DNA of 28,457 nucleotides. Source: JADFOB01 sp964651325. Its GTDB lineage: Bacteria > Planctomycetota > Phycisphaerae > UBA1845. Shown here piece after piece: positions 24,036 to 28,457 of the stretch. Where the stretch lies: positions 1-28,457 of the forward strand of contig CAZYXP010000023.1 of assembly GCA_964651325.1 (NCBI GenBank). The letters are read 5' to 3'. A program made the position numbers and the translations under genes. The notes under the pieces are model-generated. The model made no database searches, had not been told where the DNA came from, and saw only the letters and a list, made by a program, of their open reading frames with translations. The stretch's first letter is position 1, and every line of letters begins with the position of its first letter.

Positions 24036-24919
24036 ACGGCGCCCAAGACATCATCGATCGTGTCGGATCGATTCGACCGCTTCCGGATACCGCGCTCAAG
24101 CTCATGAACGTGATGAGGGATTCGCGTAGCACGCTCGACAACATCGTTGATGCGATCAAATACGACCAAGCCGTCACCGGCCAGGTGCTGAAGCTTTGCA
24201 ATTCATCGTTTTTCGGCCTTTCCCGAAAGGTGACTTCCTTGAATGACGCCATGCTCTGTCTGGGCACGGTCAAGGTGCTTCAGTTGGTGATGTCGATCCA
24301 TACGAACAACATGCTGGCGTCCAAGCAACAAGGGTACGGGCTGGAGCCGGGGGTGTTGTGGAAGCATTCGGTGGCGGTGGCGCTCGCCTCGTCGCTGGTG
24401 GCCCAGCGACTGCGGCTTCCCAACGCCGATCTCGTATTCACAGCCGGGCTACTGCATGACATCGGCAAGGTGATTCTCAACGAGTACGTCGCCGACAGCT
24501 TCGCCGAAATCATCCACTTGGTCACCGACGATCGCATGTCGTTCGTCGAGGCGGAGCAGCGGGTCTTGGGCTTCTCGCACGAGGAAGTGGGGGGCATGAT
24601 CGCGGAAAAGTGGAAGCTGCCGCCCGCGATCGTTCGATGCATTCGTTATCACCACGTGCCGTCTACGCTGGATCCGCCCGATGCGCTGGTGGATACGGTC
24701 TATCTGGCGAACTGCGTCTGTTTGTTGCTGGGTATTGGGCTGGGCGAGGACGGCTTGTGCTACCGTGCGGATCCCACTGTCCTTGAGCGGCGCGGCCTTT
24801 GCGAGAACGACCTGGAGCTGGTCGGCGCGGAAACGGTTATCGACTTGAAGCGCGTGGAGCAGTTGTTCGACGGCGGAGACGAAGCGAAGACACGGCGGCC
24901 CGTAGGAGCAGAACGATGA
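24032..24919 (+). CDS. HDOD-domain protein in the che operon
   Basis: A 295-aa protein, nearly all one HDOD domain (about 10-215). It has the N-terminal SIRPLPDTALKL start, LCNSSFFGL (55-63), a WKHSVAVA helix and a retained HD pair in LLHDIGK (141-147), later His at FSHEEVGG (183) and HH (207-208). HDOD proteins are usually catalytically inactive signalling or scaffold modules; this one keeps more of the HD residues than many, so phosphohydrolase activity is not excluded. I use the GTG at 24032: it overlaps the cheD stop and has GAGGAG 8 nt upstream. Its own 3' end overlaps cheY by 4 bp (ATGA). The tight coupling to cheD and cheY implies a direct role in this pathway. Confidence 0.88.
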   Translation: MNGAQDIIDRVGSIRPLPDTALKLMNVMRDSRSTLDNIVDAIKYDQAVTGQVLKLCNSSFFGLSRKVTSLNDAMLCLGTVKVLQLVMSIHTNNMLASKQQGYGLEPGVLWKHSVAVALASSLVAQRLRLPNADLVFTAGLLHDIGKVILNEYVADSFAEIIHLVTDDRMSFVEAEQRVLGFSHEEVGGMIAEKWKLPPAIVRCIRYHHVPSTLDPPDALVDTVYLANCVCLLLGIGLGEDGLCYRADPTVLERRGLCENDLELVGAETVIDLKRVEQLFDGGDEAKTRRPVGAER

Positions 24920-25341
24920 GCAACGACATTCTGATCGTAGACGATTCCGCCACCATCCGGTCGATGGTGAAACGAACGGTGCGGATGATCGGGTTGGACG
25001 TCGGAGCGTTCCACGAGGCCGCCAATGGAATCGAGGCGCTGGCGCAGCTCTTCGAGCATGACGTGGCCGTGATGTTGGTCGATATCAACATGCCGAAGAT
25101 GAACGGCATTCAACTGCTGACGCGCATGAAGCAAAACGAGAAGCTCAAGGATATTCCGATCGTGATCGCTTCGACGGAAGGAAGCAAGAAGCGGATGGAG
25201 CAGTTACGCGAGCTCGGCGTGGCCGGGTATGTCCGCAAGCCCTTCCAACCAGAGCAGCTCCGAGAGGTGCTCATACCCCTATTGGGAGTTACCCAAAATG
25301 CAGGACCAGACGACATTGACGCTGACGACGGTTCTTTCTGA
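24916..25341 (+). CDS. cheY: CheY, single-domain chemotaxis response regulator
   Basis: A 141-aa receiver with D9-D10, phosphoacceptor D56 (MLVDINMP), T87 and K108 (VRKPF), the complete CheY set. It should accept phosphate from CheA2 and carry the output to a motor or other target not encoded here. ATG at 24916 is preceded by AGGAG 7 nt away and overlaps the HDOD stop. The last about 18 residues (GPDDIDADDGSF end) form an acidic tail beyond the receiver fold; this tail is encoded in the 44 bp shared with the cheX start. Confidence 0.92.
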   Translation: MSNDILIVDDSATIRSMVKRTVRMIGLDVGAFHEAANGIEALAQLFEHDVAVMLVDINMPKMNGIQLLTRMKQNEKLKDIPIVIASTEGSKKRMEQLRELGVAGYVRKPFQPEQLREVLIPLLGVTQNAGPDDIDADDGSF

Positions 25342-25759
25342 GGTGCTTGCCAATCTTGCCTTCATGTTTACCGATGACGGTGAGACTGACCCGCCGGTCG
25401 GTGAGCGGTGGCTGGAGACGTCGATCGGCTATGTCGGGCCGGTGTCCGGCACGCTGGACCTGACATGCACGGCAACCTTTGCCACCCAACTGGCTATGAA
25501 TCTGTTGGGATTGGAGTCGAGTGAAGCGGCCGGCGAACTGGAATCGCACGATGCGGTCAAGGAGTTCATGAATGTCGTTTGCGGCCAATACGTGACCGCC
25601 GCACACGGCATCGACGAGGTGTTCAACCTCACCATTCCAGAGGTCGTGGAGCTTGCGGTATCTCCCACGCTGCTGGACCCGGATGAGGCGATGGAAGACG
25701 TCGCCGTGCTGTCGGTGGACGGAGCGTGGTTGCAGCTACTCCATACGCCCGGCGATTAG
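25298..25759 (+). CDS. cheX: CheX/CheC-family chemotaxis phosphatase
   Basis: A 153-aa CheC/CheX/FliY-type protein with one copy of the phosphatase helix: D85, E89 and N92 in DAVKEFMN, followed by P114, which fits the D-x3-E-x2-N-x(21-22)-P pattern. CheC has two such motifs and CheX one, so CheX is the better name. It should dephosphorylate the CheY encoded just upstream, ending the signal. The ATG at 25298 has GGGAG 9 nt upstream and lies inside cheY (44-bp overlap); the first helix LTLTTVLSEVLANLAFMF begins at once, so this start is needed for an intact fold. Confidence 0.85.
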   Translation: MQDQTTLTLTTVLSEVLANLAFMFTDDGETDPPVGERWLETSIGYVGPVSGTLDLTCTATFATQLAMNLLGLESSEAAGELESHDAVKEFMNVVCGQYVTAAHGIDEVFNLTIPEVVELAVSPTLLDPDEAMEDVAVLSVDGAWLQLLHTPGD

Positions 25760-25808
25760 ACTCGTTGGGTTTTCGGGTGGCGGTCGTCGGGCAACGGAGA
25801 AGAGGCCG

Positions 25809-25826
25809 CGCGGGCTGAAGCCCGCG
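25809..25826. repeat. REP-like palindrome between cheX and cheR2
   Basis: Perfect 7-bp arms CGCGGGC and GCCCGCG enclose TGAA, a stable tetraloop-type hairpin. The element GCGGGCTGAAGCCCGC is a form I recall as widely dispersed in several GC-rich genomes. It lies in a 156-bp gap that splits the second che operon into cheA2...cheX and cheR2-cheB2. No T-run follows. Confidence 0.6.
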
Positions 25827-25915
25827 GCTCGGGGTGGTTGCGGAATCGAAGGGCGTACGGCGCCGCCACACAAAGCTTGACACAGCTCCAACTCGGACCA
25901 ATCGGGAGTCGGTGT

Positions 25916-26764
25916 ATGCAGACGCAGACGGAAAGAGCGGACCTGACCCCGGAAGAGTATCAACTTTTTCGGAACCTCGTATACAAGAAGAGCGGCATCA
26001 ACCTCGGCGACCAGAAGATGCCGCTCATGCGGGCCCGGCTTGGCAAACGTCTCCGCACGGGTGAATTCTCTTCGTATCGAGCGTACTACGAGCATGTCCT
26101 AGAGGATCAAACCGGTCGCGAACTCAGCGGGTTGCTCGATGCCATTTCGACCAACACGACGCATCTGTTCCGGGAAGAACATCATTTCGATTTTCTCAAG
26201 ACCACTGTTGCGCAGTGGGCGGCTGATCCGACGTGGAACACCAACGACGCGACGCTGAGGATTTGGAGCGCCGGCTGTTCGAGCGGAGAAGAGCCGTATT
26301 CGATCGCCATGGTGGTCGACGATGCGCTTCGGGGTCAATCACGAGTGCAATCGAAGATTCTAGCGACAGATCTCTCCGTTCAGATGCTCAACCAGGCCAA
26401 GCGCGGGCTTTTCGAACCGCACCGCGTCGGAACGGTGCCCGCGACGCTGTCTCAACGCTACTTGCGCAAGACTCAGACGGACAGCGGCCCGATGCTGGCC
26501 GTCTCACCGGAGCTACGCAAACGGATTACGTTCGCACGATTCAATCTGATGACGCCGACGTTTCCGTTTCGATTCGGATTCAACGTGATCTTTTGCCGCA
26601 ACGTGATGATCTACTTCGACAGAGCCACCCAGGCGGCGTTGGTCGGTCGCTACGCCAGGCATTTGATTCCGGGGGGATTCCTGTTGATCGGACACTCCGA
26701 AAGCCTGAGCAACATTGAACATCCGTTGACCTATGTGGAGCCGACGATCTACCGAAGGGATTGA
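25916..26764 (+). CDS. cheR: CheR2, chemoreceptor glutamate methyltransferase
   Basis: 282 aa. The CheR N-terminal helical domain is about 8-75, and the SAM domain has WSAGCSSGEEPYSIAM (117-132), ATDLS (150-154), FCRNVMIYF (226-234) and GHSESL. It methylates MCP glutamates and likely serves Mcp2, whose C-terminal tail could be its tether. I chose the ATG at 25916 because GGGAG is 7 nt upstream; the frame opens upstream at 25838 across non-conserved sequence. It is separated from cheX by 156 bp with a REP-like hairpin and precedes cheB2 by 67 bp. Distinct from CheR1 in sequence, so the two methylation pairs are not a recent copy. Confidence 0.95.
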   Translation: MQTQTERADLTPEEYQLFRNLVYKKSGINLGDQKMPLMRARLGKRLRTGEFSSYRAYYEHVLEDQTGRELSGLLDAISTNTTHLFREEHHFDFLKTTVAQWAADPTWNTNDATLRIWSAGCSSGEEPYSIAMVVDDALRGQSRVQSKILATDLSVQMLNQAKRGLFEPHRVGTVPATLSQRYLRKTQTDSGPMLAVSPELRKRITFARFNLMTPTFPFRFGFNVIFCRNVMIYFDRATQAALVGRYARHLIPGGFLLIGHSESLSNIEHPLTYVEPTIYRRD

Positions 26765-26831
26765 GGCGAGCCAAACATCACCGGTTTCGCACCGTCAAAC
26801 GCGGAGTTTTCGGGCAGGATGGGAGCGCGAT

Positions 26832-27935
26832 TTGAGGGTCACTAAGCCCATCAAGGTGCTGATCGTGGATGACTCCCCGACCGTACGCGCTGTGCTCGCC
26901 CGGGCGCTTTCGGGCGAGGAGGACATCCATGTCGTTGCGAAAGCCAAGGACCCCTACGAGGCCCGCGAGTGCATCATCCAATCACGACCGGATGTCATCA
27001 TCCTCGACATAGAAATGCCGCGCATGGATGGGCTGACGTTTCTTAGGAAGCTCCAGGCGCATTATCCCGTTCCGGTGATCATGTGCAGCGGCGTGGCGGC
27101 GGCCAACAGTCAGGCGGCGCTTACCGCCATTGAATGGGGCGCTATTGACTTCGTGGCCAAGCCCTCCGGAGGCGGAAGCGAGGCGCTGGTACATTTGGGC
27201 GAGGATCTGGCCTACAAGATCCGGGCGGCGGCCATCGCCATGCCCGTTCGGCCGCACGTTCCAGCTTCCTCGGTTACGAGAAGGCGAACCCTTCGATCCG
27301 CCGGGCTTAACCCTGAATCCCATGTCATCGCGATTGGCGCTTCGACCGGAGGCACGGAGGCCATTAAGACACTGCTGTCGCACGTGCCTCCGGACTTTCC
27401 GCCGGTGGCCATTGTTCAGCACATGCCGGCGGGGTTCACGAAGTCCTTCGCGGATCGCTTGAATCAGTTCAGTGCCATGACGGTGACCGAGGCGGTCGAT
27501 GGCGATCTGCTTGAGCCCGGGCGGGCCTTCGTGGCGCGTGGCGGGATCCAGATGAGTCTGGCGCGTGTCGGAGGCCGACTACGCATCGTTTACGGGACCA
27601 GCGATCTGGTCAATCGACATTGCCCCAGCGTCGACGTCTTGTTCGATTCGGTCGCACGAGACGTGGGCGGCCGTGCGGTGGGGGTACTCTTGACGGGCAT
27701 GGGGGCGGATGGCGCCCAGGGCTTATTCAACATGAAACAGCGCGGCGCCATGACGATTGGCCAGGATCAAGCGTCTTGCGTGGTGTACGGGATGCCCAAA
27801 GTGGCGGCCGAAATGGGGGCGGTTGAACAAGTCGTCGCCCCTGCGGATGTTCCCAATGCGGTAATCGGAGCACTCTTGAGGCGTGTCCGCGAGCGCGCGG
27901 CGCCTACGCGAATTTCCGGTGGTTCCCTGGGGTAG
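26832..27935 (+). CDS. cheB: CheB2, receptor methylesterase/deamidase
   Basis: 367 aa. The receiver (about 7-120) has D13-D14 and phosphoacceptor D59 (IILDIEMP), with K110-P. After a basic linker the methylesterase domain has S171 (GASTGG), H197 (IVQHMP) and D293 (GADG). It reverses CheR2 and may deamidate Gln. The start is not ATG: TTG at 26832 has GGGAG 6 nt upstream and places the receiver at residue 7, while the open frame reaching 26733 runs into cheR2. Last gene of the second che cluster. Confidence 0.94.
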   Translation: MRVTKPIKVLIVDDSPTVRAVLARALSGEEDIHVVAKAKDPYEARECIIQSRPDVIILDIEMPRMDGLTFLRKLQAHYPVPVIMCSGVAAANSQAALTAIEWGAIDFVAKPSGGGSEALVHLGEDLAYKIRAAAIAMPVRPHVPASSVTRRRTLRSAGLNPESHVIAIGASTGGTEAIKTLLSHVPPDFPPVAIVQHMPAGFTKSFADRLNQFSAMTVTEAVDGDLLEPGRAFVARGGIQMSLARVGGRLRIVYGTSDLVNRHCPSVDVLFDSVARDVGGRAVGVLLTGMGADGAQGLFNMKQRGAMTIGQDQASCVVYGMPKVAAEMGAVEQVVAPADVPNAVIGALLRRVRERAAPTRISGGSLG

Positions 27936-27952
27936 CCCGCCTGCTTGATGGA

Positions 27953-27972
27953 CGCGGTTCGGCTTGACCGCG
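27953..27972 (+). terminator. Hairpin after cheB2, possible weak terminator
   Basis: Arms CGCGGTT and GACCGCG (7 bp including one T-G pair) flank a 6-nt loop, 18 nt after the cheB2 stop. There is no T-run, so at best it is a weak or Rho-assisted terminator. It overlaps the candidate ribH -35 box. Confidence 0.3.
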
Positions 27973-27992
27973 CCAATCGAAACCCGTACCTT
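27964..27992 (+). promoter_or_regulatory. Candidate ribH promoter
   Basis: TTGACC (27964-27969) and TACCTT (27987-27992) are 17 bp apart, about 60 bp before the ribH ATG. The -35 is close to consensus and the -10 is weak. Support comes mainly from the spacing and position. Confidence 0.3.
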
Positions 27993-28051
27993 GCCGCTTG
28001 GAAGTGATTTGGCTCCCAAGACGTCTTTCCCCGTGAAGGTGCGTACCGATT

Positions 28052-28457
28052 ATGCCTACGAACATCCATGGCCAATTGAGCGTTGCCGGTGAGCGATTTG
28101 GCGTCGTGATCAGCCGGTTCAATGAGTTCATCACGAGCAAGCTAGCCGGCGGCGCGATTGACACGCTGCTTCGCCACGGCTGCAAGGACGAGGACATCAC
28201 CTGTGTCTACGTGCCCGGGGCATTTGAGCTGGCCCAGGTCGCGCTCAAGCTGGCGGAGTCCGAGCAGTTCGACGCGATTATCTGTTTGGGGTGTGTGATC
28301 CGCGGGCAGACCTCGCACTTCGAATACATAGCAGGAGAAGCGGCCAAAGGCATTGCGCATGTGGGGCTCGAAACCGGGGTGCCCACCACCTTCGGCGTGA
28401 TCACCGCGGACACCTTGGAGCAAGCCATCGAACGGGCCGGCAGCAAGGCCGGGAACA
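28052..28457 (+). CDS. ribH: 6,7-dimethyl-8-ribityllumazine synthase (partial, 3' end off the window)
   Basis: The first 135 residues of lumazine synthase, the penultimate enzyme of riboflavin synthesis, which condenses a ribitylaminopyrimidine with a butanone phosphate. Seen: SRFNEFIT (21-28) in the substrate-binding region, VPGAFEL (54-60), CVIRGQTSHFEYI (81-93) with the catalytic His at H89, and a PTTFGVIT strand (111-118). The sequence runs into the window end at an SKAGN block, so only the last residues are missing. The length before H89 matches the family. ATG at 28052 has a GAAGG about 9-10 nt upstream. It is functionally unrelated to the che genes and marks the right border of the cluster. 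Confidence 0.95.
   Translation, partial: MPTNIHGQLSVAGERFGVVISRFNEFITSKLAGGAIDTLLRHGCKDEDITCVYVPGAFELAQVALKLAESEQFDAIICLGCVIRGQTSHFEYIAGEAAKGIAHVGLETGVPTTFGVITADTLEQAIERAGSKAGN

Noticed and set aside
25877..25899. TTGACA upstream of cheR2 as a promoter
   Set aside because: A perfect -35 box but no acceptable -10 at 16-18 bp; left unannotated.
1..28457. Mobile elements, CRISPR arrays, tRNA and rRNA
   Set aside because: No transposase or integrase motifs, no regularly spaced repeats, and no tRNA-like or rRNA-like stretch were recognised on reading both strands.

Overview
This window holds two complete, adjacent chemosensory (Che-type) gene sets, separated by a short cell-envelope gene block and flanked by two metabolic genes. 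The organism is a Gram-negative (diderm) bacterium of moderately high GC. Evidence for an outer membrane is an OprB-type porin ending in Phe, several lipoprotein signal peptides and a periplasmic c-type cytochrome. The gene style (multi-domain CheA proteins, heme-bearing chemoreceptor, RsbU/W/V-type module, HDOD protein) would suit Planctomycetota or a deltaproteobacterial-type lineage, but the sequence alone does not settle the phylum. No flagellar or pilus gene is present, so the outputs of the two systems are unknown.

Layout. 1-193 (-): N-terminus of a Glu/Leu/Phe/Val dehydrogenase. 547-11317 (-): one long, tightly spaced, probably single operon read leftward: REC-PP2C phosphatase, RsbW-like kinase, STAS antagonist, hybrid cheA1 (with two CheW domains and a receiver), cheW1, mcp1, single-domain response regulator, cheB1, cheR1. 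11318-11864: a non-coding divergent region. 11865-15531 (+): envelope block with a cytochrome c'-like lipoprotein, an OprB porin, a 62-residue small protein, a helical lipoprotein and a DegP-like serine protease without PDZ. 15602-18996 (-): mcp2 (c-heme chemoreceptor) followed by cheW2. 19294-27935 (+): Rrf2-type regulator, cheA2, cheW3, MarR-like regulator with a Cys-rich tail, cheD, HDOD protein, cheY, cheX, then (after a REP-like palindrome) cheR2 and cheB2. 28052-end (+): ribH, cut by the window edge.

How the genes may work together. System 1 links a chemoreceptor with a duplicated sensor module to a CheA whose phosphoryl group could go to four receivers encoded in the same operon: its own, CheB1, the single-domain regulator, and the receiver of the PP2C phosphatase. 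The last would connect chemoreceptor signalling to a partner switch (phosphatase, STAS antagonist, anti-sigma-type kinase), that is, to gene expression rather than motility. This is inference from domain content and gene order. System 2 has a redox flavour: its divergent receptor carries a CxxCH heme motif in a Tll0287-like (DUF3365) domain, its operon starts with a Cys-containing Rrf2 regulator, and it contains a MarR-like protein with seven Cys in 49 residues. Its CheA carries a two-repeat module resembling the type II secretion ATPase N-domain (MshEN-like) at the place where P2 usually sits.

Most notable points: the chemosensory/partner-switch operon, the heme chemoreceptor, the MshEN-like insert in CheA2, the MarR-Cys protein, and the gap-free internal duplication in Mcp1. 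No IS element, CRISPR array, tRNA or rRNA was seen.
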